This document shows, in pieces, positions 53,995 to 62,850 of a stretch of DNA of 64,000 nucleotides (the first letter of the stretch is position 1; each line of letters opens with the position of its first letter). The stretch comes from JAWKOK01 sp963765875. GTDB taxonomy: Bacteria > Chloroflexota > Anaerolineae > Caldilineales > Caldilineaceae. Under the pieces are notes generated by a model. That model searched no databases and was not told the origin of the DNA. It was given only the letters and a program-made list of their open reading frames with translations. The translations under genes were made by a program, and so were the position numbers. The DNA lies in contig CAVXYK010000010.1 of assembly GCA_963765875.1 (NCBI GenBank), positions 186,001 to 250,000 of the forward strand, given 5' to 3'.

Positions 53995-54342
53995 CTAGCC
54001 CTCCGGCATAGTTAAAAGAACTTGGCTATTACTCAGAATTTCCTGTCTGCGAAGCCAATTTCGGCTCTGCTCGACAGCGCGCTTTGTGATCAGATCCACA
54101 TCCCTGCCGAATAGCCCTTCGAACTCATTTTCCATCTGGACATGATCGAGCAATCCCCAGTTGGCATCGTCGGCAAACGTGACCAAGATATCCAGATCGC
54201 TGTCCTGCCCAAAGTCATCGCGCAGGACAGATCCAAACAACGCCAGCTCCCGGATTTTCCAGCGATGACACAGTGCTGAGACTGCGGTTTTGGAGAATGC
54301 TACATTCGTGTCGAGATCTTGTGACTGCACTTGTTGCTCCAT
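53995..54342 (-). CDS. mntA: MntA-type nucleotidyltransferase antitoxin
   Basis: A 115-residue minimal nucleotidyltransferase. IRELALFGSVLRDDFGQDSDLDILVTF holds the G-S-x10-D-x-D motif that binds ATP and Mg; FEGLFGRDVDLITKRAVEQS follows. In relatives it adds AMP to HepT. ATG at 54342 is chosen; a TATAAT at 54376-54381 (minus strand) lies 34 bp before it and overlaps the end of the mannosidase gene. Confidence 0.9.
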   Translation of the reverse strand: MEQQVQSQDLDTNVAFSKTAVSALCHRWKIRELALFGSVLRDDFGQDSDLDILVTFADDANWGLLDHVQMENEFEGLFGRDVDLITKRAVEQSRNWLRRQEILSNSQVLLTMPEG

Positions 54343-54376
54343 AGGGACACGCTTTACAACCGAACGAATATCTCCA

Positions 54377-57054
54377 TTATACTCCATCAAGGGTGCTGCC
54401 ATCCAACGCGATCACGGCAATGCCCCTGGGCGAAATCAGAAAGGATACACGACCACCGTCAACGTTCATCTGTTCGGTACGCTGTCCAAAAAGATTACAT
54501 GTCCAGGCATCTGTAATATCAATGAGCGCCGATCCGATCTCTGCCGTCCGCTCTTTGTCGCTAGCATTCAGCAAACGCACGATCACCCCATTATCATCTG
54601 CCGCCGGCTTGACATGCAAGACCTGGATCGGCGCCTCCGGCAAGGTCAGCAGACTGCCGGCTGGCGGCAACGTCCGGGCTTCGCTCGGCTCGCCCATCTG
54701 CTGGATCAGCGGCGCGTCGTAGGTGGCCTCAAGACCGAATTGGTGGGCCGCCGGCTCGTCAAACCCTCCGATATGGGGTTGGATGCGATAGCGGGCATGC
54801 ACGCGGCCAGGCTGATGGGGACGGAAGTTGGTCTCCCAGTAGCTGTTGGTTACCCAGCCGAGCAGCATTGGACGCTCCAGCACGAACTCGCTCTGGTGTT
54901 TGGCAAAGTGAAAGTCGCCCAGTTGCACCATGGGGTTATCGGGCGTGGCGATGGTCACACCCAGATCCTGGTTGGAAAAGTCAACCCAGTTCTGCACGGT
55001 GAAGTAGTCCATGCAAGAGCCGGACAGTTGCTGGCGGCCTGGTTCGACGGCCAATCCGCCCACGTCGTAGCGGGCGGTGGCGTCGGGCAGGGCAAAGGGG
55101 AAGAGCAGGTAGGTGGCCTCAGGATGGGTGTCGAGACCCATGCGCCAATGCGCCCAAAACTCCACGTAATCGGCGTAGTTGGGCAGGAAAACGCTGGTTA
55201 CGACCGGACCGTCGATGCCCGGTTGCTCCAAGACCTGGACGACTTCAACGCCCAACGGTGTGGTAAATACTTTATGACTAAGGACTGATGTCGGCGTGCG
55301 TCGTCTTGCGTTCCAGCCGCTCTGCCAGAGGCTGCGCCGTTCCACTGCATCCGGGTCCCAGTCCATGAGTGAGAGCAGCTTGCGCGGCGTCTCATGCGTT
55401 CGATCCGCCACTTCTTCATGGACGAAGCCGCCGAAGGCGTAGCCTGCCTCCTGATCTACCCACTCGCGATCGAGCGTCTTGTCGATCCACGAGATCACGC
55501 CGCCGCGTTCTCGGTCGAAGACGAGCCGGTGGCGGTCGGTCTCGATCATGGCGTCTTCACTCACGCTGTCGGTCAGCTTGTAGGTGAGCAGATCTTCTTC
55601 GGCCACGACCGTGTAGCCGAAGGCGGGAACGGTCTGCGGCTCGATCATCTGACGGTTATAGGTATATTCCAGACCGTGGTCCATCGTGACCGGCTGGTAG
55701 GATCGCCCGGCCAGGATGCGGTCTTGGAACTGGCGACCGGCCGTGGTGTCCTCACGCCCGCCACGTTGGTCGGTGACCCACTCGGGCACGAGCGCGGTGA
55801 GCGTGCGCGGCCAGGGCAGCGGGTTGACGAGCAGGATGTCGTCCTCGTTCTCTCGCTGCACTCGACGGGCCAACACGGCCAACGCATCGCGTTGCAGCAT
55901 CATACTCAGGCTACGGCCGCGGTAGGCAAATTGGGATTTGTGGGCCCATTGGCTAGCCGTGTCTTCACCGTCGGGCAGCTGGATCGAACAGTCCGCGCCC
56001 CAGGTATGCTCATCCCAGAAGAGCACGTTGTGCCAGGCCTCGTCTCGGTAGCGTGCCATGCGAGACGTCAGCCACGGGTCGCCGTCATGGCCCTTTGCCA
56101 GCAGCGCACCGGCCAAGCCATCGGCCACACGCAGACGGGCTCGACTTTGGCGGTTGATGGACTGCTCGCGGCGCTGCTGATGCAGCCGAAGTTCCAGTAA
56201 TCGGTCCAGTCTCCGGCGTAGGTGGGCAGACTGTCGCCGTGCTCGCGCAGCGCAGCCCACCATTCGGACGGCGTCGTCAGGCGGATGCGGGGTGACTTGC
56301 CGGCAGCGTTCCATTTGTCGATGAACTCGACGAAGCCCTCGAAGGCCGTCCCGTTGTCGCCGAAGGGATGGTACGACTGGATCATCAGAATCGGCAGCGA
56401 ATAGCCGATCTTGGCCAATCGTTCTTCGATGCGTGGCCACCAGGTCTTCTCGAACGCTTCCTCATCTCGCCCGATGCCGAAGCGCCAGCCATGATCGTAG
56501 GGCCATCCGTTCCAGGTCAGCAGCTTGCGCCCGCTCGGACCCTGCCACCAGAAGGCGTTGGGGCGCTCGAAAGGGTAGCCGCCGAAGTGGGTGTTGATGG
56601 CCATGCTGAAAGCTTCGATGCCGGCGTCGAGCAACACGTCGACCAGCGGCCAATTCTGGCCGTTGACATCACAGTTCATGCCGTGGCGGATGGTGAAACC
56701 GTAGTCGTTTCGCAATGAGTGCAACAGTTGCGTACTCTCGATCATCGCGCCGGTATCGTAGAGGGGCGTGAGGTTGGCCAACATGCCGGTGACCTCGATG
56801 CGACCGGCCTTCTCCAGGGCGATGAATTTGTCGACCTCAGCCTGGGGCGCGTGGTCGAGCCATTGTTTGAGGACATACGTCGTCTCGACCGTCCAGCGGA
56901 AAGCGCCATTGGTGTCAGAATCAGCGTAGGTGTCGGCTAGACGAACTGCCTCGCTGAGGAAGCGTTCTTCCAGGTCGAAGAGAATGGGCTGGTCATGGGT
57001 GTAGCCGATGTCGGTGTGGGAGTGGTGGATGAAGTAGATGGTTTCGATTTTCAT
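54377..57054 (-). CDS. glycoside hydrolase family 38 alpha-mannosidase, one frame slip
   Basis: About 890 codons. The N-terminal catalytic domain has IYFIHHSHTDIGYTHDQP (zinc His and Asp of the H-x-D motif) and RHGMNCDVNGQNWPLVDVL, whose Asp is the nucleophile. LPILMIQSYHPFGDNG follows. One slip near 56172, after YWNFGCISSA, moves to the frame REQSINRQSRARL; the linker AFWWQGPSGRKLL and the C-terminal beta-domain end at 54377. No signal peptide, so probably cytoplasmic or periplasm-free. Acts on mannosides; it is coded just upstream of mntA-hepT. Confidence 0.88.
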
Positions 57055-57179
57055 GTTTGCCTTGGGTCCGTAAAGGAAGGGTAATAATGCGACGGAAATC
57101 TCAGAGCGACGCGGAGGTTGCGCCGATTATAGCCGGATCATAGTGTCGAACACAACTGCTCCTCTTGGGTCTTCAGCGA

Positions 57180-57262
57180 TATGAAGATAGAATTCGATTT
57201 CAGCAAGGGTCAGAGCGGCAAGTTCTTTCGTCAAGATGCAACGTTACACATGCCGAGGTAAG
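57180..57262 (+). pseudogene. BrnA-like antitoxin 5' stump
   Basis: About 27 codons, KIEFDFSKGQSGKFFRQDAT then LHMP, matching the leader of the BrnA gene at 59037 (TEYDFSKGERGKFFRED) and of the chimera at 60251, then a stop (TAA) instead of the rest. A toxin gene is absent. The 57055-57667 interval holds this stump, the doubtful piece at 57278-57610 and no gene. Confidence 0.7.
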
Positions 57263-57277
57263 ATCATTGTCAGAATT

Positions 57278-57610
57278 TCAACCTTGGAGAAAAATTGGTT
57301 CATCCGTGCAGTTTCTGCAAGGATCTTCCCCCGATTGGACGAATATGGTGCTTGGGTAGATCAAACAGACCTTCACAAGTGACTGGCTGGTCTTTGCATA
57401 GCGCATGATCATGCCAACATCCACGACCTGTCCGTTCGCATCGAGCCCAACGCACCCTACAGGCTCGACCCTTGACTGTGCCGAAACCAACTCGCTGGAC
57501 TTCATGCTCCCGAAGGAGCAACAGGTCACGTCCATCCTGGCACAAAACGAGCGAATGTTCAGACGCTGAGTCGTCGCGTTGGATGACACACCGGTAGAAA
57601 CGCCTCCCAC
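57278..57610 (-). other. possible decayed DUF192-like fragment
   Basis: A minus-strand reading has GCVGLDANGQVVDVGMI and, later, VCLIYPSTIFVQSGED, weakly like the DUF192 core (plus a neighbouring frame DGRDLLLLREHEVQ). No complete domain is readable in one frame. It might be noise. Confidence 0.25.
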
Positions 57611-57667
57611 GTTTGCTTGCGTATCTGGAACTCCTTTTTCAAAGAGAACACCGTGTATTGAGACGAC

Positions 57668-58624
57668 ATGGGTAATTCAAACTTGCAGAATCTCTACCTC
57701 AATGACGTCAGGTCGATCTGCGCAAGACATCAGATCGAGATCAACAAACTGACCTCGATCACCGGCAGCTTCGACAAGCGAATCTACTTCATCAACGACG
57801 AATTGGTGCTGCGGGTCTCTGGCGACAGCATGGAGGCCGAGCAGGCGAAATTCAGACGGGTCTCGGCTCTGGATTTCGTGCCGAAAATTCTGCACCTTGG
57901 CGTACTCCAACGCGAGACTAGTCCGCTCCACTACACCCTGTTGACGCGCTTGCCGGGCGATGATTTTGTCAATGTCTATGCCGAGACCACCGTCGCGCAG
58001 CAGATTCAACTGGGAAAAGAAGTCGCGCTGTTTCTGGACAGCCTGCACGCCTTGACCGGCACGGCCTACGACATCGGCCTCTACGTGCCGGCCATTGCGA
58101 CATTTACCGGTTCCTGGCGGGCGGGTCATGAGCGCTATTGGGCGCGGCTCAAGCGAGAGGCCGAGGCGTTGCCCCTGAAGCCGGAGAGTTTGCGCATCTT
58201 CGACAGCGCGTTCCGGTTTCTGGAAAAGTCCGCTGACGCCCTGGACTACCAGACCGGCCCCACCCTGCTGCACAACGACTTTCACCCCAAAAATATCCTG
58301 CTCGATCACGGGTGTTTTTCAGGCGTGATCGATTGGGAATGCTCCCAGTTCGGCGAGGGGGATTCTGATCTCTGCCATCTGATCCACTGGTCTCTCTACC
58401 CGCCGCGCCCCGATATCGATTTCCGGCCGTTTCTGGGCGCGCTGTTCGATGGGTCGCCCACCTCCGCGCAAGCCCCGGGCCTGGCCAAGCGCTTGACCCT
58501 CTATCAGATCGAGCATGAGATCCAGCAGATCATCTGGCACGGCAGCGCGGCTGAAGCGGAACGGGTGCCGCGGATTTCGCGGTGGATGGATGGCGGTGTT
58601 GATGAATTGTTGGGACAGATATGA
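57668..58624 (+). CDS. aminoglycoside phosphotransferase/kinase-fold protein
   Basis: A 318-residue APH-family protein: GSFDKRIYFINDELVLRVSG (ATP-binding lobe), the Brenner loop TLLHNDFHPKNILLDHG with catalytic Asp and Asn, and FSGVIDWECSQFGEGDSDLC with the metal-binding Asp. This fold phosphorylates antibiotics, sugars or amino alcohols; no specific substrate can be read. ATG at 57668 gives the family N-terminus. Confidence 0.82.
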   Translation: MGNSNLQNLYLNDVRSICARHQIEINKLTSITGSFDKRIYFINDELVLRVSGDSMEAEQAKFRRVSALDFVPKILHLGVLQRETSPLHYTLLTRLPGDDFVNVYAETTVAQQIQLGKEVALFLDSLHALTGTAYDIGLYVPAIATFTGSWRAGHERYWARLKREAEALPLKPESLRIFDSAFRFLEKSADALDYQTGPTLLHNDFHPKNILLDHGCFSGVIDWECSQFGEGDSDLCHLIHWSLYPPRPDIDFRPFLGALFDGSPTSAQAPGLAKRLTLYQIEHEIQQIIWHGSAAEAERVPRISRWMDGGVDELLGQI

Positions 58625-58723
58625 ACTCGTGCGGTCGCAAGCCCTTTGCAATCCTCAATCGATCATCAGATAATAGGACTATGATTTGGCGGTTGCGTCA
58701 TTGTGACTGCCTGAAATAGCGAG

Positions 58724-59023
58724 GTGCAGAGGTTGAATTACCATTTTGAGTGGGACCCTGCCAAGGCTTTGTCGAATCGGAGCAAACACGGAGTATCGTT
58801 TGAACGCGCGGCAACGGTCTTTCGCGATCCTGGCCAAATGTCGATGCCCGATGACGACCATAGTGGTGTTGAGGATCGTTGGGCGACTATCGGCATGGAT
58901 GAACTGGGCAACCTCTTGGTTGTGATCCACACGTATCGCAGTGAATCAGCAGACGGCATTAGAATTCGCATCATCTCGGCAAGGACGGCGACGCGTTATG
59001 AAACGCGCCAATATGCGGAATAG
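58724..59023 (+). CDS. brnT: BrnT-type toxin
   Basis: A 99-residue RelE-like ribonuclease of the BrnT family: YHFEWDPAKALSNRSKHGVSFERAATVF, RWATIGMDELGNLLVVIHTY and RIRIISARTATRYETRQY. GTG at 58724 is the best start; a TTG at 58733 is possible. The stop is 14 bases before brnA, in the canonical toxin-antitoxin order. Confidence 0.9.
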   Translation: MQRLNYHFEWDPAKALSNRSKHGVSFERAATVFRDPGQMSMPDDDHSGVEDRWATIGMDELGNLLVVIHTYRSESADGIRIRIISARTATRYETRQYAE

Positions 59024-59036
59024 GACAAGAAATAAC

Positions 59037-59252
59037 ATGAAGACAGAGTATGATTTCAGCAAGGGTGAGCGCGGCAAGTTCTTTCGTGAGGACGCGAAAT
59101 TGCACATACCGATCTACCTTGACCCTGATGTAGAGCAAGTGATGCAGTCATTGGCAGAGAGTACAGGGCAAAACATGGGCACGCTGATCAATGACTGGCT
59201 TCGCAACAACATCGAATTGATTCATTCCGTTCATCCATCGCAAAGTCCATAG
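59037..59252 (+). CDS. brnA: BrnA-type antitoxin
   Basis: A 71-residue antitoxin: TEYDFSKGERGKFFRED, then IPIYLDPDVEQVMQSLAEST and GTLINDWLRNNIELI, a ribbon-helix-helix. The BrnTA complex represses its own promoter. The gene shares its first 20 or so codons with 57180 and 60251. Confidence 0.88.
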   Translation: MKTEYDFSKGERGKFFREDAKLHIPIYLDPDVEQVMQSLAESTGQNMGTLINDWLRNNIELIHSVHPSQSP

Positions 59253-59259
59253 ATAGCAG

Positions 59260-59460
59260 ATGGGCGGGGATATCTACGTTGCCCGGCAAACAGTGATATT
59301 CCCGAAGCCGAAGCCATCCACCTTGACCATCTCGCTTCGGCTACCGGCGTCGATGCTGGATCAAATACGGTTGCTTGCCAATAATCGGGATGTGCCCTAC
59401 GAGTCGTTGTTCAAAGTGTTTCTGCAGAAACGGATCGACGAAGAGTTTCTTCGGTCATAG
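59260..59460 (+). CDS. CopG-family antitoxin, N-terminally truncated
   Basis: A 66-residue piece: VIFPKPKPSTLTISLRLPAS, then LDQIRLLANNRDVPYESLFKVFLQKRIDEEF, the C-terminal RHH part of CopG antitoxins. Full-length relatives have about 25 more residues at the N-terminus, which are missing; the start ATG at 59260 begins with unrelated codons. No toxin is coded beside it. It may be a relic. Confidence 0.6.
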   Translation: MGGDIYVARQTVIFPKPKPSTLTISLRLPASMLDQIRLLANNRDVPYESLFKVFLQKRIDEEFLRS

Positions 59461-59466
59461 TGAGCT

Positions 59467-59781
59467 ATGAGTATTCCAAACACAACCCGCATGGAACGCA
59501 GGCCGGCTCACCCCGGTGAAATGCTGCGCGAAGATTTTCTGCCGGACTACAGCCTCACAGCATCCACCCTGGCAGAGGCAATCGGCGTATCATGCCAGTC
59601 CATCAATGAACTGCTCCACGAACGACGAGGCGTCAGCCCGGGCATGGCACTGAGGCTGGCGAAACTGTTCGGCAATTCACCGGAGTTCTGGCTCAATGCC
59701 CAGCGTGCAGTGGACCTGTGGGAAGCGGCGCAGGTGATCCAGGATGATGTCACGCGCATTCGAACGCTCACGCCGGCTTGA
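59467..59781 (+). CDS. HigA-family antitoxin
   Basis: A 104-residue XRE protein: RRPAHPGEMLREDFLPDYSL and the HTH STLAEAIGVSCQSINELLHERRG, MALRLAKLFGNSPEFWLNAQ. It is the HigA subtype with HPGEML. No HigB gene adjoins it (orphan). It lies seven bases after the CopG stump. Confidence 0.85.
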   Translation: MSIPNTTRMERRPAHPGEMLREDFLPDYSLTASTLAEAIGVSCQSINELLHERRGVSPGMALRLAKLFGNSPEFWLNAQRAVDLWEAAQVIQDDVTRIRTLTPA

Positions 59782-59925
59782 ATCGGTCGCAAATGTGGCA
59801 TAGCACGAGAAGTGCTTGACGCTCATTGAGAACTGATTTGTAGGCCAAACTGTGAATTCCCAACAGCCGCTGGTTTGGCAGATCGAGAGAGAGCGTTACC
59901 AATTGATTCTGGGGACGCAACAGAG

Positions 59926-60240
59926 TTGACAGAAAATAAGCTGCCGCCAATCCATCCTGGAGAAATACTGTTGGATGAGTTCCTAGAACCCATGGGCATT
60001 TCTCAGTACCGCATCGCTAAGGATATCGGCGTGCCGCCGCGCCGAATCAACGAAATCGTCCATGGCAAGCGTGGTGTTTCGCCCGACACAGCGCTGCGAC
60101 TATCGCGATACTTTGGTATGTCGGAACGGTTCTGGATGAACCTTCAGGCCCGATATGATCTTGAGGTTGAGAAGGATAGGCTTTCCGATCGACTGGATGA
60201 TGAGGTCAAGGTTTTCGCAGTACCGACTGCGGGTGCATGA
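59926..60240 (+). CDS. HigA-family antitoxin
   Basis: A 104-residue XRE protein: LPPIHPGEILLDEFLEPMGI, AKDIGVPPRRINEIVHGKRG, TALRLSRYFGMSERFWMNLQ. Closest in motif to the island genes at 472 and 1967. The TTG at 59926 gives the usual N-terminus; a TTG at 59875 adds 17 residues. It is not paired with a HigB gene. The 59782-59925 gap shows no gene. Confidence 0.82.
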   Translation: MTENKLPPIHPGEILLDEFLEPMGISQYRIAKDIGVPPRRINEIVHGKRGVSPDTALRLSRYFGMSERFWMNLQARYDLEVEKDRLSDRLDDEVKVFAVPTAGA

Positions 60241-60250
60241 GCATATCGAA

Positions 60251-60619
60251 ATGAAGACAGAATACGATTTCAGCAAAGGTGGGCGCGGCAAGTTTTTTTG
60301 TAAAGATGCAACATTGCACATTCCGATCTGTATTGATGCTATTGTCCAAGTCATCGATGATCATCGCCATGAACTGGTCAATCGATACGGTGTGCAGTCA
60401 CTGGCTCTGTTTGGCTCCGTGGTTCGTGGGGAAGCCAATCCCGACAGCGATATTGACATGCTCGTCGAATTCAATCGCCCGACCGGTTACTTCGGTCTGG
60501 TCGCACTGCAAGATTATTTGACGGCGTTACTGCAACAACCGGTCGACTTGGGCACCGTTCGCAGCCTCAAGCCGCGCATACGATCGTGCGTCGAATGTGA
60601 GATGCGCTATGTCCTTTAG
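60251..60619 (+). CDS. chimeric BrnA-leader/MntA-like nucleotidyltransferase
   Basis: A 122-residue protein. Residues 1-27 (TEYDFSKGGRGKFFCKDATL, HIPICID) match BrnA; residues ~28-122 are an MntA-type nucleotidyltransferase: HRHELVNRYGVQSLALFGSVVRGEANPDSDIDMLVEF with the complete GS-x10-DxD motif, ending VDLGTVRSLKPRIRSCVEC. Its stop overlaps a hepT start at 60609. So a BrnA leader has been spliced onto an mntA-type antitoxin by recombination. ATG 60251 is shared with the BrnA leader. Confidence 0.75.
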   Translation: MKTEYDFSKGGRGKFFCKDATLHIPICIDAIVQVIDDHRHELVNRYGVQSLALFGSVVRGEANPDSDIDMLVEFNRPTGYFGLVALQDYLTALLQQPVDLGTVRSLKPRIRSCVECEMRYVL

Positions 60620-60656
60620 GAACTTGCGAGAACGCATCCAAGATATCTTCAACATC
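60609..60656 (+). pseudogene. HepT 5' stump
   Basis: ATG at 60609 overlaps the chimera stop (as in real mntA-hepT pairs), and FRNLRERIQDIFNIIN matches the HepT N-terminus. After ~16 codons the sequence departs into an AT-rich segment and no HEPN motif follows. Confidence 0.65.
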
Positions 60657-60918
60657 ATTAACGAGCCATACCATCACCTACACGTACTTCACCGTCGATC
60701 AGCAGATTATGTGGGATATACTGAAGCCAGAGTTCCCCGACCTAGTCACAACATTAAAAACTATATCAGATTCGTAAGATCTGTAATCGTGGTAATAGTG
60801 GTGCCGGAGGTCAGAGAACTACTCCAGGTTTCGTCGGCAACTGGTATCCATGACCCGCAGCCGACACGTCAAATAAGTATTACAAATCTAGCGTATCAGA
60901 CAAATATCGGTGCAATAT
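60657..60918. other. AT-rich segment without a gene
   Basis: Base composition shifts to AT-rich at about 60655, right where the hepT stump ends, and continues through the nuclease gene to about 61740. No gene or terminal repeat was seen in this part. Confidence 0.5.
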
Positions 60919-61701
60919 ATGCAGAATAGTGATCATAGACCATGTTTAACCGTAAGTCGTCACGAAGCGAAAAAACGGATTGAATCGCAGATCGATAAAG
61001 CGGATAGCGTTCCCAATGTATCTGTCAACAGCAACGATGAGGCTCGACGCTGGTACGAGTACACTGCAGAATTGCTGCGTCAACTATTCACAACTGATGA
61101 ACTAGCTGATGAATTCACCGGACTCAGTAGCATCGGCGGAAGTGATGAAATTAGCACAGGCTATTTCTTGAAAAAGTTGATTTCAATATACGAAAGGGTT
61201 GATCTCTACACCGAAGACATTGAATCCATTCCGATGCAACCAACAAATCCAATTAAGAAAATCGAAACGCTCCTACATAGATACCACGCTGTTGTTAAGC
61301 AAATCCAACATAGACATGAGTCTCGGCCGACACTATTGGTCAGCGACGAATATGATGGCCAGGACCTGCTGCATGGGCTCCTGAAAATTTTCTTTGACGA
61401 TGTTCGGCCTGAGGAGTGGACACCCAGCTATGCTGGTGGCAGCTCACGGATGGACTTCCTGTTGAAAGCTGAGAAGATCGTCATTGAGGTGAAGAAGACT
61501 CGCAGCCGGTTGCAGGATAAAGAGATTGGAACTCAATTGGCTGATGATGTGATGCGGTACCGTTCGCATCCAGATTGCCGTACTTTGATGTGTTTTGTTT
61601 ACGATCCAGACGAGCAAATACAAAATCCGAAAGGATTGGAACACGATTTAGGCCAATCATTTGGAGAGCTTGAAGTCAGGTTATATATCTTACAGAGATA
61701 A
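60919..61701 (+). CDS. PD-(D/E)XK nuclease, DpnII-MboI REase-like domain
   Basis: A 260-residue protein. The N-terminal ~150 residues are helical (ARRWYEYTAELLRQLFTTDEL, TGYFLKKLISIYERVDLYTE). The C-terminal ~100 residues match the DpnII-MboI-like REase domain: SDEYDGQDLLHGLLKIFFDDV, EEWTPSYAGGSSRMDFLLKA, then VIEVKKTRSRLQDKEIG, with the Asp and Glu-x-Lys of the active site, and TLMCFVYDPDEQI. No methyltransferase lies beside it except the unrelated one at 61815. Codon use and AT content differ from the neighbours, so it came by transfer. GTG at 60910 is an alternative start. Confidence 0.75.
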   Translation: MQNSDHRPCLTVSRHEAKKRIESQIDKADSVPNVSVNSNDEARRWYEYTAELLRQLFTTDELADEFTGLSSIGGSDEISTGYFLKKLISIYERVDLYTEDIESIPMQPTNPIKKIETLLHRYHAVVKQIQHRHESRPTLLVSDEYDGQDLLHGLLKIFFDDVRPEEWTPSYAGGSSRMDFLLKAEKIVIEVKKTRSRLQDKEIGTQLADDVMRYRSHPDCRTLMCFVYDPDEQIQNPKGLEHDLGQSFGELEVRLYILQR

Positions 61702-61814
61702 TTCGATTTTCGGTTTATCACAAGCCAATTTCTTTCTTGGTTGACGACATGGCGTCAATCACTTAAGCGCCAAATATGTGACGACTGTCAGTACCGGAAA
61801 CGAGAACCACTCGA

Positions 61815-62636
61815 ATGTCCTACACACCCGAAGAACAAGTCAACCGCACCAAATGGGACGAAGTCGCGCCCATCCATCTCCGTTCCTACGGACTGGACCA
61901 ACTGCGCCGTCGCCAGTCCATGCTGCGTGAGATCGAACGCCGCGAACTCGGCGACCTCACCGGTAAGTCGATCCTCCACCTCCAATGCCACATCGGCCAT
62001 GACACGCTCTCGCTGGCGCTGGAGGGCGGCCACGTCACCGGCGTCGACTTCTCCGAGCAGTCCATCGCCATTGCCCGGCAGTTGGCGGACGAGCTTCAGC
62101 TAAACGCCCGCTTTCTTGTGGGCAATGTGTTGCATCTGGACGAGGTGCAAGATGAGGCACTGGACAAGCGCTTTGACCTGGCCTACACCAGCAACGGCGT
62201 GCTCTGTTGGATACGCGACATCGAGTTGTGGGCAAAGAACGTCGCCGATCATCTACGCGATGACGGCGTCTTCTACATCTACGAATACCACCCCTTTGCC
62301 TACGTCTTCGACGAGGAAAACGAAACGGGACTGACGCCCAAGTATGACTACTTCCTCAGGCAGCCCCTCTACTTCGATGATGAATATGCCGATTACGCCG
62401 ACCCCACTCACATTTCCCAGAACCCGACCTATGAGTGGATGTGGTCGGTCGGCGACATCCAGAACGCCTTGATCGCGCAGGGGCTGGAGATCGAGTTCTT
62501 CCACGAGTTCAGTGCGGCCACTTTCCAGATGTTCCCCTTTTTAGAGGACGCGGGCGATGGCTACTGGAAGCTACCGCCCGAAATGCCGGCCATCCCGCTG
62601 ATGTTCTCGATGCGGGCGCGGAAACGACGAACTTGA
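61815..62636 (+). CDS. class I SAM-dependent methyltransferase
   Basis: A 273-residue methyltransferase: KSILHLQCHIGHDTLSLALEGG (SAM loop), HVTGVDFSEQSIAIARQLAD, FDLAYTSNGVLCWIRDIELW, then GVFYIYEYHPFAYVFDEENE, a family-specific end region. The pattern with QCHIGHDTL is a small-molecule branch, not a DNA methylase, so pairing with the nuclease is unlikely. ATG 61815. Confidence 0.82.
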   Translation: MSYTPEEQVNRTKWDEVAPIHLRSYGLDQLRRRQSMLREIERRELGDLTGKSILHLQCHIGHDTLSLALEGGHVTGVDFSEQSIAIARQLADELQLNARFLVGNVLHLDEVQDEALDKRFDLAYTSNGVLCWIRDIELWAKNVADHLRDDGVFYIYEYHPFAYVFDEENETGLTPKYDYFLRQPLYFDDEYADYADPTHISQNPTYEWMWSVGDIQNALIAQGLEIEFFHEFSAATFQMFPFLEDAGDGYWKLPPEMPAIPLMFSMRARKRRT

Positions 62637-62766
62637 TGGGACGCAGATGATGCTGATCGGGCCGGATTTACACAGATTCTTCCGACTCGCTCGATCGGTG
62701 GGCATTCCTGACGTATCCAGTCCAGATACCACATCTTTGAGCTATTCTGAACGCATAACCATTCAG

Positions 62767-62827
62767 GCTCCTCCGGGAGGGGTCATCCGAAAATCGATGG
62801 GGCCACTGTGTGACCTCCCGGAGGCCC
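62767..62827. repeat. inverted repeat (CTCCTCCGGGAGGGGTCA)
   Basis: GGCTCCTCCGGGAGGGGTCA (62766-62785) and TGACCTCCCGGAGGCCCC (62811-62828) form arms around 25 bp. It shares the CCTCCGGGAGG core with 44434-44497 and precedes the oligogalacturonate-lyase-like gene. Confidence 0.7.
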
Positions 62828-62850
62828 CAGAGTAACCAGGAGACAACCGC

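Noticed and set aside
60657..60918. Open frame continuing the hepT stump (to 60929)
   Set aside because: After ~16 codons it matches nothing and lacks the HEPN motif.
61815..62636. Methyltransferase as modification partner of the nuclease
   Set aside because: Its motifs are of the small-molecule type; no DNA methylase motif (such as NPPY or DPPY) is present, and the base composition changes between the two genes.
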